Below are positions 1 to 10,948 of a stretch of 49,297 nucleotides of DNA, in pieces. A program made the position numbers and the translations under genes. The notes under the pieces are model-generated. The model saw only the letters and a list, made by a program, of their open reading frames with translations, ran no database searches and was not told where the DNA came from. This stretch comes from SIAF01 sp046152955. GTDB taxonomy: Bacteria > Planctomycetota > Planctomycetia > Planctomycetales > Planctomycetaceae. Position 1 is the first letter of the stretch, and each line of letters starts with the position of its first letter. The stretch covers positions 1 to 49,297 of the forward strand of contig JBJXGA010000261.1 in NCBI GenBank assembly GCA_046152955.1, written 5' to 3'.

Positions 1-2714
<2,714 letters not shown>

Positions 2715-2969
2715 CACATTGATCGCAGGCTCCACGCCGCCACGCCGGTCGCAATTGCTTGCCACCGTCGCAACGGGCTTCGCCCTGGCTACATCCCTGA
2801 AGAACATTGGGCTTTCGCCCGTCTCGTTCCGCAGGGGTCTTTGTAACTCGCCTTGCTTCTAAGAGTTTTTTATCTGACACGCGTTGGCGCTGCTTCCACG
2901 CCGGTGCTTTCGCACCGACGCATCGCAGCTCAATGCGCATCGAAAAAAGATGCCACTCTTGCCGCTACC

Positions 2970-2985
2970 AAATTGCCAAAGAACA
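2970..2985 (-). promoter_or_regulatory. boxA antitermination element in the 23S leader
   Basis: The minus strand reads TGTTCTTTGGCAATTT, a close match to the rRNA boxA consensus, which recruits the NusB/NusE antitermination complex. It lies about 185 bases downstream of the -10 box at 3171-3176 and about 255 bases upstream of the mature 23S start. The remaining leader (2715-3170) holds no gene. It contains small stem-loops with GAAA or GAA loops, for example at 2774-2784, 2809-2820 and 2903-2916, as expected of a processed rRNA leader. Confidence 0.75.
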
Positions 2986-3170
2986 AAGCCGCAAAACAAC
3001 GAGCCACTTGGCTCCCATCTTGCGGCGCCAACCCCAGTGGGCTGAAGCGGAACCGGTCCCCATACTTCCTCTGGGAATCGAACCCGCTTCAAACCACCAT
3101 GTGGCGCCAATTTTCCGTCTACCGCTCCGACCGGATGGTCGGGGAACACGTTTTTGTCGGCGGGAAGGTT

Positions 3171-3199
3171 ATCTTACGGTTCCCGCTCCTGACCGTCAA
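3171..3199 (-). promoter_or_regulatory. sigma70-type promoter for 23S rRNA
   Basis: On the minus strand the -35 box TTGACG (3199-3194) and the -10 box TAAGAT (3176-3171) are separated by exactly 17 bases. The site lies between tRNA-Ala and the 23S gene, so 23S can be transcribed independently of the tRNAs. Together with the downstream boxA this looks like a complete rRNA promoter-leader unit. Confidence 0.75.
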
Positions 3200-3251
3200 G
3201 CAACTTTCCTCGGATTTTGAAAGATTTCCGCACCACTGTACGAAAAGTCAG

Positions 3252-3324
3252 TGGAGACGACCGGGATCGAACCGGCTACCTCCGCCTTGCAAAAGCGGCG
3301 CTCTCCCAGATGAGCTACGTCCCC
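3252..3324 (-). tRNA. tRNA-Ala (anticodon TGC)
   Basis: This is a 73-base cloverleaf without an encoded CCA. The acceptor strands GGGGACG and CGTCTCC pair, with one G-T pair, followed by discriminator A. The D arm contains TAGCTCA. The anticodon stem CCGCT/GGCGG carries loop TTTGCAA with anticodon TGC. The T arm has the GGTTCGATCCC core. It lies 79 bases after tRNA-Ile and upstream of 23S, which is the usual Ile-Ala spacer pair without the 16S gene. A hairpin (CCACTG/CAGTGG) overlaps its 3' end but has no clear U-tract. Confidence 0.97.
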
Positions 3325-3403
3325 GAAAACGGGGTATCAACCGCCAGTTTGTGGGAAAAACGCCAAAAACGGCGTCCGTCTTTCCCTCCCTGGCCTCTGC
3401 CAA

Positions 3404-3477
3404 TGGGCGCACTTGGATTCGAACCAAGGACCTCAGCCTTATCAGGGCTGCGCTCTAACCAACTGAGCTATGCGCCC
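3404..3477 (-). tRNA. tRNA-Ile (anticodon GAT)
   Basis: This is a 74-base cloverleaf without an encoded CCA. The acceptor strands GGGCGCA and TGCGCCC pair perfectly, followed by discriminator A. The D arm contains TAGCTCAGTTGGTTAGAGC. The anticodon stem CAGCC/GGCTG carries loop CTGATAA with anticodon GAT. The T arm core is GGTTCGAATCC. It is the first gene of the tRNA-Ile/tRNA-Ala/23S series. A promoter lies 35 bases upstream. Confidence 0.97.
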
Positions 3478-3511
3478 GCACCGCGGGTTCCGCACCATCG
3501 CGGAGCCCCGT

Positions 3512-3539
3512 ATTGTAACGTCCTTTGCCGAACATTCAA
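3512..3539 (-). promoter_or_regulatory. promoter upstream of tRNA-Ile
   Basis: The minus strand has TTGAAT (3539-3534), a 16-base spacer and TACAAT (3517-3512), ending 35 bases before the first tRNA base. No boxA follows it, unlike the separate 23S promoter. It supports transcription of the tRNA pair from its own start. Confidence 0.65.
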
Positions 3540-3654
3540 TAATGGATCGGCAGTTCTCTGCCGTTTCTCGCGACTCCACGGGCTCCAGCCGTCCCCCTCG
3601 CCAGCAGCGAACGCATCCACCCCAACTCCCCCCCCTGGGTTCCGCCGTGATCTC

Positions 3655-5826
3655 TCATTGCACGCTTTGCGGCTCGACCGCCGGAAAGTCCCCGGGCGCT
3701 GGAGGTTCCGGCAATCCGCCGAACAGTCCGTAGGGAGCCCCCTGCCCCTCTGCCGTCGGCGCGGGACTGGCGGGGAGCAGCGACTGCAAATCCAACTGCG
3801 AGAGCGCCTGGGTATCGCGAGAGAATCGGGCATCGCCGATCAATTCGCGAGGGATGTAGCCCACGGCTGTCATTTGCAGCGTTTCCAAATCCCAGACCGT
3901 CACTTTGCCGCTCCACTCCCCCGCCACCAGACTCCGACCGTCGTCATGAAACGCCACCCCCCCAACCAGCGAACTGGCAGGGAAGAACTGGCGGACCTCG
4001 AGGGTTGACAGGTCGGTCAGGGTGACTCCCCCCGGATCGAGGGCTGTTCCCTGTCCCGAGGCGACCGCCAGCGTTTGACCATCCGGGGCCACAGCGATCC
4101 CCTGGATGGGAATTCGCTTGGAACGCCAGCGGCTGCGGGGCTGGCGCGCGGCCAGGTTCCATACCACGATTTCCCCCTGCTTCGTGGCCGATACAAGTTG
4201 CGCCCCCCCCGAGCAATAGGCCACCGATTGCACGGCCTCCTGATGCAGTTCCAATTGGGCCGATTGCCGCCCCGTGGACGCATCCCAGATCCGCACCACG
4301 GCGTCGGCGCCCCCCGTCGCAAACTGCCTCCCCTCCGGGGAGAATTCCACCGTCCGAATCCGGGCTGCCGACAGGTCGGTCGTCAGATCCCGCTGCGAGT
4401 CGTACAAGACAACGCGCCGTTTTCCCTGCCGCATCACGCTGAACCGACCGTCAGCCGAGGTGGCCACCGACCAGTCCGCGTCGGCCTCACCGGAAACCTC
4501 CGCGGATTCCGCCGAAGAGAGTTCGCGCGGCGGCAGCAGACCGCCGCGAGAGCCCCCCATGCCGTTGCGGAACCGCGACGGCATCGATCCCGTGCGCGAA
4601 GCCACCTCCGGAGGGGACAACTTCCGGCGTTTCTTCGAGGTTTGTTGTTGCGGCGCGGCGGCGAAATCCTGTGCTTCTGAATCGGTTGGCGCCGCTCGAG
4701 TGAACTCCAGGTGCAGCGGCAGGACCGCCAGCGCCAACACCACCACCCCCCATCGACCGCGGCGCGAAAGAGCCTGCGGCGACACGCCGCGCATGATCTG
4801 CACCAGCCGCGATCGCAGGAATTGCGCCTGTCCTGCGCCGGTCGCCCCTGGGGGCAGCGGGAGCGGAGACTCGGCGAGAAAATCCACAGTGTTCAGCAGC
4901 GCCTCGGCATAGACGCGCGGGGGGGATCCCAAACGGTTGATGACCCAGGCGTCGCAACACTCCTCCTCGGTCGCCTCCAGGCGACGCCGGGCCCACCAGA
5001 CGACGGGATGCCACCAGTAGAGACCGGTGATCACCAGTTCCAGCAAGCGGACCCAATGGTCCCCCCTCCCAAAATGCGCCAGCTCGTGTGCCAGGAGCGA
5101 ATCACGGGCCTCGTCGTCCAACCTTTCCAAGAGCGCTTCTGGAAAAACCAGCCGCAGGCGACTTCCCACCCCGCACAGCATGGGAGAGATCGTTTCGGCC
5201 GCCACGAGCACTTCCGGAGCGTAGCGCAACCCCAAGCGGCGGGCGAGCTGGTCGGCCTGCGCCTGGATTTCCGGCGGGGCCGGAACGGCGGTCGCGAGCC
5301 GTCTCTGAAAACGGTGGATGCGAAACGCCTGCCGGGAGAACCAGAGGAGAGCTCCGCCCCCCCACAGTCCGCACAACACCGCTGGGAGCCACGCATCATG
5401 ACGGCGCCAAGCGAGGGTGGCGGCATCCAGGCGCGCTCCCCACCAGGCGTTCCAGCCACTCCTCGATGTGATCCTCTCCCAAAACGCCGCCGACTCCGAC
5501 GCTCCGTCGCGTGCCGCGCCGGAGGACGAATTCGCAAGCAGGGGCGCGGCCCTGGGATCGGATGCGGACTGCGGATTCGCCGACTCGGTGGCAGCGGTTT
5601 GGTCGCCAGATTGGGTGGCGCCGGCCTGAAGCGCGACGGTTTGCGCCGCCGGAAGCGTGAAGGGAATCTGCACCAGCGGAGGGACTGCCAGCTTGGCCAA
5701 CACGAGAATCCACAGGGCATGGACCAGGGCCGGTCGGCGGAGGCGAAACTCCAGACAGACGACCAGCGCGGCCAATCCCGCGACGACCGCGGCGTTCACA
5801 AGTCCGAACTGCAGCAGCGTCGCCAC
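3655..5826 (-). CDS. BlaR1-type M56 membrane peptidase fused to a WD40 propeller
   Basis: This is a 723-residue protein. Residues 1-55 form two membrane segments and residues 145-165 a third. A cytosolic zinc protease domain follows, with HELAH at 247-251 and the acidic EEECCDAW motif near 287-294, as in M56/BlaR1 proteases. A last membrane segment lies near 359-375. After a Ser/Arg-rich linker, residues about 450-700 carry WD40 repeats (FSPEGRQFATGGADAVVRIWD and later units). In BlaR1 the C-terminal domain senses beta-lactam and activates the protease, which removes the BlaI repressor. Here no penicillin-binding domain is visible and a WD40 domain, presumably outside the membrane, takes its place, so the signal is unknown. 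The BlaI-type gene lies 27 bases upstream on the same strand, implying a two-gene operon. The ATG start is the only one that keeps the first membrane segment. Confidence 0.9.
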   Translation of the reverse strand: MATLLQFGLVNAAVVAGLAALVVCLEFRLRRPALVHALWILVLAKLAVPPLVQIPFTLPAAQTVALQAGATQSGDQTAATESANPQSASDPRAAPLLANSSSGAARDGASESAAFWERITSRSGWNAWWGARLDAATLAWRRHDAWLPAVLCGLWGGGALLWFSRQAFRIHRFQRRLATAVPAPPEIQAQADQLARRLGLRYAPEVLVAAETISPMLCGVGSRLRLVFPEALLERLDDEARDSLLAHELAHFGRGDHWVRLLELVITGLYWWHPVVWWARRRLEATEEECCDAWVINRLGSPPRVYAEALLNTVDFLAESPLPLPPGATGAGQAQFLRSRLVQIMRGVSPQALSRRGRWGVVVLALAVLPLHLEFTRAAPTDSEAQDFAAAPQQQTSKKRRKLSPPEVASRTGSMPSRFRNGMGGSRGGLLPPRELSSAESAEVSGEADADWSVATSADGRFSVMRQGKRRVVLYDSQRDLTTDLSAARIRTVEFSPEGRQFATGGADAVVRIWDASTGRQSAQLELHQEAVQSVAYCSGGAQLVSATKQGEIVVWNLAARQPRSRWRSKRIPIQGIAVAPDGQTLAVASGQGTALDPGGVTLTDLSTLEVRQFFPASSLVGGVAFHDDGRSLVAGEWSGKVTVWDLETLQMTAVGYIPRELIGDARFSRDTQALSQLDLQSLLPASPAPTAEGQGAPYGLFGGLPEPPAPGDFPAVEPQSVQ

Positions 5827-5853
5827 GCTCGTACCCAGAAGACCAGTGAGATG

Positions 5854-6273
5854 TCAGGTTCCGTCGGAATCGGGAGGGGTTCGCGGTTGCTTTTCCCCGT
5901 CGAGCTCATCGAGCAGCGCGCGGAGGGACTGACGCTCCTCTGCGGTGAGCTGACTGGCCCGGACCAGATTCGACAACAGTGGGGTCAATGATCCCGAGCA
6001 CAACGTATCAGCGGTCATCCGCAGGCGGCGATTGATCAGGTCGTTGCGATCGACAATGGCCACAAAACTGTGCGGCCAATCGGTACGATTGCGTTTGACG
6101 AATTTCTTCCAGTCGAGCCGCTCCAGCAGCTTTTGGACCGTCGCGTAATGGACGCCGGTGCCGTTGGGGTAGATCTGGTCCGTCAACTGCCGAATGGTCT
6201 GGCTGCCGGAATCCCACAAAACCTGCAGGATCGCCAGTTCCGCGTCGGTAACGTCTTTGGGAGTGCGCGCCAT
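5854..6273 (-). CDS. BlaI/MecI/CopY-family transcriptional repressor
   Basis: This is a 139-residue protein starting MARTPKDVTDAELAILQVLW. It has the winged-helix layout of BlaI repressors: the N-terminal DAELAILQVLWDSG helix, the recognition region YATVQKLLERLDWKKFVKR, and a C-terminal dimerisation helix (SQLTAEERQSLRALLDEL). The family binds operator palindromes as a dimer and is released when the partner M56 protease cleaves it. That partner lies 27 bases downstream. An in-frame upstream ATG at 6333 would add 20 residues unlike the family, so the internal ATG is preferred. Autorepression is likely by analogy, but I could not find a convincing palindrome at its promoter. Confidence 0.92.
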   Translation of the reverse strand: MARTPKDVTDAELAILQVLWDSGSQTIRQLTDQIYPNGTGVHYATVQKLLERLDWKKFVKRNRTDWPHSFVAIVDRNDLINRRLRMTADTLCSGSLTPLLSNLVRASQLTAEERQSLRALLDELDGEKQPRTPPDSDGT

Positions 6274-6320
6274 GATCCAAGAGCTTCGAACTTCACTGAG
6301 GCTATTTGGTGCGATGTGCG

Positions 6321-6349
6321 ATGATAGAGACACCCCGTCTGGAATGCAA
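6321..6349 (-). promoter_or_regulatory. promoter of the BlaI/M56 operon
   Basis: The minus strand has TTGCAT (6349-6344), a 17-base spacer and TATCAT (6326-6321), about 47 bases upstream of the repressor start codon. No clear dyad operator overlaps it. Confidence 0.6.
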
Positions 6350-6468
6350 GCGATCGGGGCATCAATGGAACGCCCTCCGGTATCCAGATTTCCGCCCCGA
6401 GGCCGGATTTTTCAGAAATCCGAGAACGCACAGCCCCCAGCCGCACTCAGCTCCGTCACCCACTCCGT

Positions 6469-6558
6469 CACCCGCGCTTCCTCACCCGCGCTTCCTCACC
6501 CGCGCTTCCTCACCTGGTTCCTCACCTGGTTCCTCACCTGGTTCGTCACCTGGTTCGT
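6469..6558. repeat. two-phase tandem repeat (3 x 14 bp then 4 x 12 bp)
   Basis: Three perfect copies of CACCCGCGCTTCCT (6469-6510) run directly into four copies of CACCTGGTTCCT or CACCTGGTTCGT (6511-6558). The units share the CACC start and the TTCCT/TTCGT end and differ in the middle. Unit lengths are not multiples of three, arguing against a coding repeat. Imperfect related units (CTCCGTCACC and CACTCCGTCA) precede the array. Confidence 0.9.
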
Positions 6559-6845
6559 CATGCTCAGTCGGGCTGATGAATCACAACACAACTCATTACC
6601 CATATTGGCTTTATGAAATAGATAGAAGCCAAGCCGCGACTGCTCCTTCCCGCTCCTTCACTTCGTGGTACCCCCCTTGGCTTGCGCAAGCGTCCGGAAT
6701 GGAGGTGAATGGACCCCGGAGTTGTTCCGCTGGAAGGACGAAAAGGCATCACTTCCTGAACCGGCAGCCCCCCTGCTGGCCTTGTGCCAACGGAGGCAGG
6801 CCTGGCAGCTACATACGCGCCAGACACCTGGTTTCCCGCGCTCAT

Positions 6846-6928
6846 GAACCACTGCCCCCCCTCCCCGCCGCGGCAAAGCGTTTTCGCGCGCACCAGCGTG
6901 GATTGCGACCGGAGGGGGGCAGTGGTTC
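6846..6928. repeat. interrupted inverted repeat with 18/19-base arms
   Basis: The left arm at 6846-6864 reads GAACCACTG, seven C, then TCC. The right arm at 6911-6928 is its reverse complement except for one missing base in the G run. The arms are 46 bases apart, so the RNA could form a long hairpin. No open reading frame or target-site duplication is evident. Confidence 0.85.
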
Positions 6929-7127
6929 TCCACCTGGGGTCATTCTCGATCGGGCTCCGTTCTCGCCTCCGAATCTTTCGCTCCAGCGGCACGAGTCCGT
7001 TGGGGGCGGGCTGGAACAGAATTCGCGGATGACCAAGCCACGGTTTCAGTTGAAACCGAGACTCGTTTGCGCGGGCCGGCCGTCCAATCCATGTTACTCA
7101 AGAGTGCCAGAGCAAAACGACCAATAC

Positions 7128-8789
7128 TCACGCGAATCGAAACGAAAACAATTCCCCGTCCGTCAATTCAAATCGTAACCGAACTGCACGACCGGCCAGA
7201 GCCGCGGTATCGCGATCGTTCTTCCAGCGGACCGGCTGAGCGACGCCATCGCCGGTGATCGGTACACAATCCGCTGCGGCAAACCCGGCGACCGGCTCCC
7301 CCGATTCCTCCTGCACTTCCACTCGCAACCCCCCGCGCGACAGAGCCGCGTTGACCGACAGCGAATCCCTTCCCCAGCGCAAAAGCTTCGTCTGCAGGTG
7401 ACCGGGTGGGTTGCCGGCATCGAGGCTGACGTGGCCGTCCAGACGGAGCGTCGCCCAGGCCGTGCTGCTATTTCGCATGCGGTTTGGATAGTAGGGGGTT
7501 CCGTCGCGGTAAAACGCCAGATGGTCGCCGTTCCAGCAGGCATAATAGTACCGCAGTTCGTCCCCGACGCGGATCGGGCAACCACAGCACGGCAGCCGGT
7601 CGTAGCCGTCGTCGGCTTCATGATGCGGCAGCCACACGTCGCGGTCGCAGACGCGCTGCCAGGTGCGACCCGCGTCGCGGCTCAAGACCAGCCGCACTTC
7701 CGTCGTCCCTTTGCGCCAGACATCCTTGATATGCGGCGTCTGATATTCGGGGCTCGATCGATCCGCATGAAAAATCCACAACTGACCAAGCCAGGCCCCG
7801 GTCTGTTGTCCCCCCACGCGCTGGCCCCACAGATCCATGTACTCGACCCAATCCTTCGGATCGCGCGATTCATCGGCCGCGACAGGAACTACAAGCTGCG
7901 GACCGTTCCACGACACCAGATCGGGGGTTGAGTACCGCGCGATGTCGCGACCTCCCCGCTTCACCCAATTCCCGATCACGTCCTGGCACGTCATGAACCA
8001 TTCCCGCGCTTGATGGTCATAACCACTAATCATCGGGAACCCGATGCCGCGCGGCGACAGGCCACCACTCGATACGGGGGTGAGCTTTTCCTTCCACCCC
8101 GGTTGCATCACATCGGGCCAATCGGGAGCGAAATACAACTGGGGATCAACGGGCTTCGCGAACGGGTCGTCGCCGATCCAGTTTTCCACGACTTGCAGTA
8201 AAAACCGCTTGTCCGGGTCAGACATGTTGCCATTCGCGTGCAGGTCATACGCGAAGAAAATCGGATACCCAAAATTGTTCTGTTTCGAGAGCCCCTCAGG
8301 CGTCTCAAAGGGAAATGTTTTACTGGGAACCAGCTTCGTCGGCGCCTCGGCTCGGTTCAAGATGGGCTTCGTCCAATGAATGCCGTCGTCGCTCGTCGCG
8401 TAACCGACGACTTCGTGAAACCAGTGGGCCTTGTCGATGCCAATCCGCGGCAACTTTTGCAGTTCGGCGTCCCACCAATAGTAGCGGTACGTCATGTGAA
8501 ACTTGCCGGCATTGTCCTGGCAGACAATCTTGCCGACGTAGACGGCGCCCCGTTCCCAATCGCGTCCGTCGGCTTCCTTGATGAGTCCCCGTTTTTTCGG
8601 CTGATGCAGCGTCCGTTTCAGCCCGGCTTGTTGACGCACCAGGAAATCGTCGATGAACAACTGCGTCTCGCGGCCGATATCGAGAGGCCGTTCGTCGGCG
8701 AACAGGCTCGATGTGACGGGAAGCGCGAGCGCCACTCCCGCGGCGCCAAGGGACGTTTTTGCCAGGAATCTCCGGCGACTGATCGACAT
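7128..8789 (-). CDS. Tat-exported protein, possibly beta-propeller glycosidase-like
   Basis: This is a 553-residue protein. It begins MSISRRRFLAKTSLGAAGVA, a twin-arginine signal sequence followed by a hydrophobic stretch and an ALA-type cleavage region near residue 30, so a folded protein is exported. The mature part contains spaced motifs such as VGYATSDDGIHWTKP, YSTPDLVSWNGP and LVLSRDAGRTWQRV. These resemble the blades of five-bladed propeller glycosidases (families 32/43) and sialidase Asp-box repeats. I could not identify catalytic residues, so the substrate is unknown. An in-frame start further upstream (9023) was rejected because only the internal ATG at 8789 gives a signal peptide. 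A GAGG sequence precedes it, and a promoter lies 45-75 bases upstream. Confidence 0.75.
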   Translation of the reverse strand: MSISRRRFLAKTSLGAAGVALALPVTSSLFADERPLDIGRETQLFIDDFLVRQQAGLKRTLHQPKKRGLIKEADGRDWERGAVYVGKIVCQDNAGKFHMTYRYYWWDAELQKLPRIGIDKAHWFHEVVGYATSDDGIHWTKPILNRAEAPTKLVPSKTFPFETPEGLSKQNNFGYPIFFAYDLHANGNMSDPDKRFLLQVVENWIGDDPFAKPVDPQLYFAPDWPDVMQPGWKEKLTPVSSGGLSPRGIGFPMISGYDHQAREWFMTCQDVIGNWVKRGGRDIARYSTPDLVSWNGPQLVVPVAADESRDPKDWVEYMDLWGQRVGGQQTGAWLGQLWIFHADRSSPEYQTPHIKDVWRKGTTEVRLVLSRDAGRTWQRVCDRDVWLPHHEADDGYDRLPCCGCPIRVGDELRYYYACWNGDHLAFYRDGTPYYPNRMRNSSTAWATLRLDGHVSLDAGNPPGHLQTKLLRWGRDSLSVNAALSRGGLRVEVQEESGEPVAGFAAADCVPITGDGVAQPVRWKNDRDTAALAGRAVRLRFELTDGELFSFRFA

Positions 8790-8834
8790 GGAAACCTCGC
8801 AGAGCTGAATGGACGTTCGACGGCCAGATGTTGC

Positions 8835-8864
8835 ATGATAGGCCAGTCCACAGTGCGACGACAA
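8835..8864 (-). promoter_or_regulatory. promoter of the Tat-exported protein gene
   Basis: The minus strand has TTGTCG (8864-8859), an 18-base spacer and TATCAT (8840-8835), about 45 bases upstream of the start codon at 8789. The -10 box is identical to that of the BlaI operon promoter. Confidence 0.5.
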
Positions 8865-8968
8865 TGGGGACGCGGAGGAACGAGGCGGCGAACAATGCGA
8901 AGAATTATAGGTTGCTTGCCTGAAAGGGGTTGGCTTCCCGGACGCGCGGTGACTGGGGACAACGAAAA

Positions 8969-8987
8969 GCGGGAATAATGTTCCCGC
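8969..8987. repeat. short perfect hairpin in intergenic DNA
   Basis: The sequence GCGGGAATAATGTTCCCGC forms a 7-bp stem with a 5-base loop. It lies between the two exported-protein genes, about 95 bases from the second hairpin at 9081-9096. It lacks a U-tract and may be a REP-like element or a processing signal. Confidence 0.5.
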
Positions 8988-9080
8988 ACTCCGAAGGGGG
9001 GGCGATTCCGAGGGTGCCGTCAAAGAGCGTGCCCGCGTTGGCTCATCGCGTTGAGGGGGCTCCGTTTGAGATGAGAAACA

Positions 9081-9096
9081 GGGGACTTACGTCCCC
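9081..9096 (-). terminator. hairpin just after the CotH-like gene
   Basis: On the minus strand GGGGAC, loop GTAA and GTCCCC form a 6-bp GC-rich stem 17 bases after the CotH-like stop codon, followed by TGTTTCTC. The run of T is weak, so this is a possible rather than certain Rho-independent terminator. Confidence 0.45.
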
Positions 9097-9112
9097 CGCT
9101 CGCCGGGCACTG

Positions 9113-10810
9113 TTACTCACCCTCTACACGCTCCAGCCGCAGCGATTCGCCGTCGAACCAGACTTCTCCGGCGGTCGTTCGGAGTTCCGCCACGAGCACC
9201 ACTTCCTGCTCCTCCTCGGCCACGTCGAACGTGTATTCGACCGTCTGCCAGTCGGAGCTGCCGTCCAATCCGACGGTGCGCGACGCTCCGGAGATTCTCA
9301 GCCCTGCCCCGTGTCCTTTGTCGTCGTGGATCGGGGCGACTGATTCGGTTCGAGCGCGGCCCACGAGGCGGTACGATCCGCGCGGGAGCCGCACTCCGCA
9401 CCGCCACGAGGCGATGCATCTTCCGCCTGGTCCGGCGACGATGCGGTAGGCCCGCGCTCCCGATTCGGTATCGACCAGTTCGTGGTGGGCGTCGTCGGTT
9501 TCCGAGGCGGGCTGCCAGTCGGCCAGATTCATGATGCCCGATTCATCAAACGCCAAGAGCGCCGGCGGCCCGGAGGGTTCCGGCTCGGGCTGTTCCACCT
9601 GGCTGGCCAGTTGCTCCGCCCGAGCGATGATTCGCTCTTTCAATTCGGCAACACGCTCCGCGTGGACTCGCGCCGCTTCCGGGTCGATCGACTGCAAGAC
9701 GGCTTGCAGCCGCGGGGTGACGGCATCGACCTGAATTAACAGTCGATCGGAAGAAAAGAGGGGCAACAGTTCGCGCAGTCGCTGCCGATAGCGGGCGCGC
9801 CACCGTGGATTCTGCATGACGGCCGCAGCCACCATCGCACCGGGGGGCTCCAGGATCGAGGCGTGCGGTTCGCCGAACATCTGGTCCATGCCGTGGGGAA
9901 AGAACACCGCGCGGCCGCTGGTCGTTTCGAAATAGACGCGAAAATTGTTGCGCGACTGGCAATACCCATCCCAATGGGCCGTCATCAGCTCCATGGCGCA
10001 GAACGTCAGAAACGCCTCGACCTCCAGGAGATTGCCGAGCAATTCCCAGCGCCGCGCGTCGTCCGGCTCACTGCACGCGGCGCACAGCGCCACCAGGTCT
10101 TGCCGGTCCGAAACTCCCTCGCCGGCATCCCGTTCCAACGGGGCGTCGATCTCCTGACAGAATCCCCCGTCATACAGATTGCCATTCGGGCGCGCAAAGT
10201 GTCTGGCCAGGAACCGGTGGTCGAACCCTTCTTTCAAAACGTACAGCCCCACGTCGCGCTCTCCCAGACGCACGCGGGCGTGGGTGACGCGGGGGGCGGG
10301 GATCCCTGCGGCAAGAAACAGCTCGCTGCAGAGCAGTTCGTTCAGCCAGGTTTCGTCCTGCACCGAGTTGTTGAGATGCAATTTGTCGAGCCCATAAAAC
10401 GACTGGCATTCCTCATATTTGCCGAAGCGCAGGGTCAGGGCTGGCTTGTCGTCAAAATCCCGAAAGCTCCCGGCTGCTCCTTTGAGCTTGATCCCAACCT
10501 CGGTCCAGGTCGGCCCGCCAGCCTCTCGGACGGTGCAACGGACGAACCGGCGATTGTCGTCCAGCAACCGCTGCAACTCCCCCCGCGAAAGTTCGATGGT
10601 CAGGTCCAGAACCGCCTGCCGGGCGAAGAGCCGATCGGCCGGACCGGGGAGCGGCGGAATCAGCCGGCCGTCGGGACGATGCGGCGGGGACTCTGCCCCC
10701 GAACCGACTGGCCCCCCTCCAGCCGAGCGGTCCACCTGTGTGCCGCAGCCAATGCAGGTCCATCCGCTGCCCCACAGCGCCAGCAGGATGATGGAAATTC
10801 GTGAAATCAT
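9113..10810 (-). CDS. CotH-like protein kinase domain lipoprotein
   Basis: This is a 565-residue protein. The N-terminus MISRISIILLALWGSGWTCIGCG is a hydrophobic signal with a possible lipobox ending at Cys22. Residues about 60-400 match the CotH family: DLTIELSRGELQRLL, KLKGAAGSFRDFDDKPALTL, then GLYVLKEGFDHRFLARHF and a later NNFRVYFE...FFPHGMDQMF segment. That last motif corresponds to the metal-binding Asp region of CotH spore-coat kinases. CotH proteins phosphorylate coat proteins in spore formers; in planctomycetes they are common exported proteins of unknown target. Residues about 420-565 form a beta-rich carbohydrate-binding-like domain (YRLVGRARTES...VGLDGSSDWQTVEYTF). It is probably monocistronic. 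The start ATG directly precedes the signal sequence. Confidence 0.82.
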   Translation of the reverse strand: MISRISIILLALWGSGWTCIGCGTQVDRSAGGGPVGSGAESPPHRPDGRLIPPLPGPADRLFARQAVLDLTIELSRGELQRLLDDNRRFVRCTVREAGGPTWTEVGIKLKGAAGSFRDFDDKPALTLRFGKYEECQSFYGLDKLHLNNSVQDETWLNELLCSELFLAAGIPAPRVTHARVRLGERDVGLYVLKEGFDHRFLARHFARPNGNLYDGGFCQEIDAPLERDAGEGVSDRQDLVALCAACSEPDDARRWELLGNLLEVEAFLTFCAMELMTAHWDGYCQSRNNFRVYFETTSGRAVFFPHGMDQMFGEPHASILEPPGAMVAAAVMQNPRWRARYRQRLRELLPLFSSDRLLIQVDAVTPRLQAVLQSIDPEAARVHAERVAELKERIIARAEQLASQVEQPEPEPSGPPALLAFDESGIMNLADWQPASETDDAHHELVDTESGARAYRIVAGPGGRCIASWRCGVRLPRGSYRLVGRARTESVAPIHDDKGHGAGLRISGASRTVGLDGSSDWQTVEYTFDVAEEEQEVVLVAELRTTAGEVWFDGESLRLERVEGE

Positions 10811-10918
10811 GATGGGGGAATCTTATCGTGGTCGGGCGAGTTTCGGGGAGACCAAGTTCCTGTGAATTGAAGATTCCGGAAGTGGGGGAGTGATATCTTC
10901 AAACGGAACTCGCCTTCC

Positions 10919-10948
10919 TTGACAGGTGCGACGCGGGTGACGTAATAT
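10919..10948 (+). promoter_or_regulatory. promoter of the rpmF-plsX-fab operon
   Basis: A perfect -35 box TTGACA (10919-10924) and the -10 box TAATAT (10943-10948) are separated by 18 bases. The start point would be near 10955, giving a leader of about 100 bases before the rpmF ATG. Confidence 0.8.

Larger units (their letters stand above)
6350..7127. other. gene-free region between two minus-strand genes
   Basis: No convincing gene lies here. The open frames present on both strands lack ribosome binding sites, recognisable domains and consistent codon use. The region holds a two-phase tandem repeat (6469-6558), a long interrupted inverted repeat (6846-6928) and a short palindrome, CTTGCGCAAG, near 6682-6691. 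It could be a decayed mobile element or a structured RNA, but no transposase remnant is recognisable. Confidence 0.6.

Noticed and set aside
3060..3140. Possible tRNA in the 23S leader (minus-strand GGTTCGATTCCC T-loop-like and GAGCGGTAGAC D-loop-like sequences)
   Set aside because: The T stem has two mismatches, and no 5' strand pairs with the expected acceptor; at most a remnant.
6469..6558. Possible CRISPR array
   Set aside because: Repeats are contiguous without spacers and only 12-14 bases long; no cas genes are present.
6306..7178. Plus-strand open frame of 290 codons
   Set aside because: It contains the 14/12-bp tandem repeat and no protein-like features; the repeat units shift frame.
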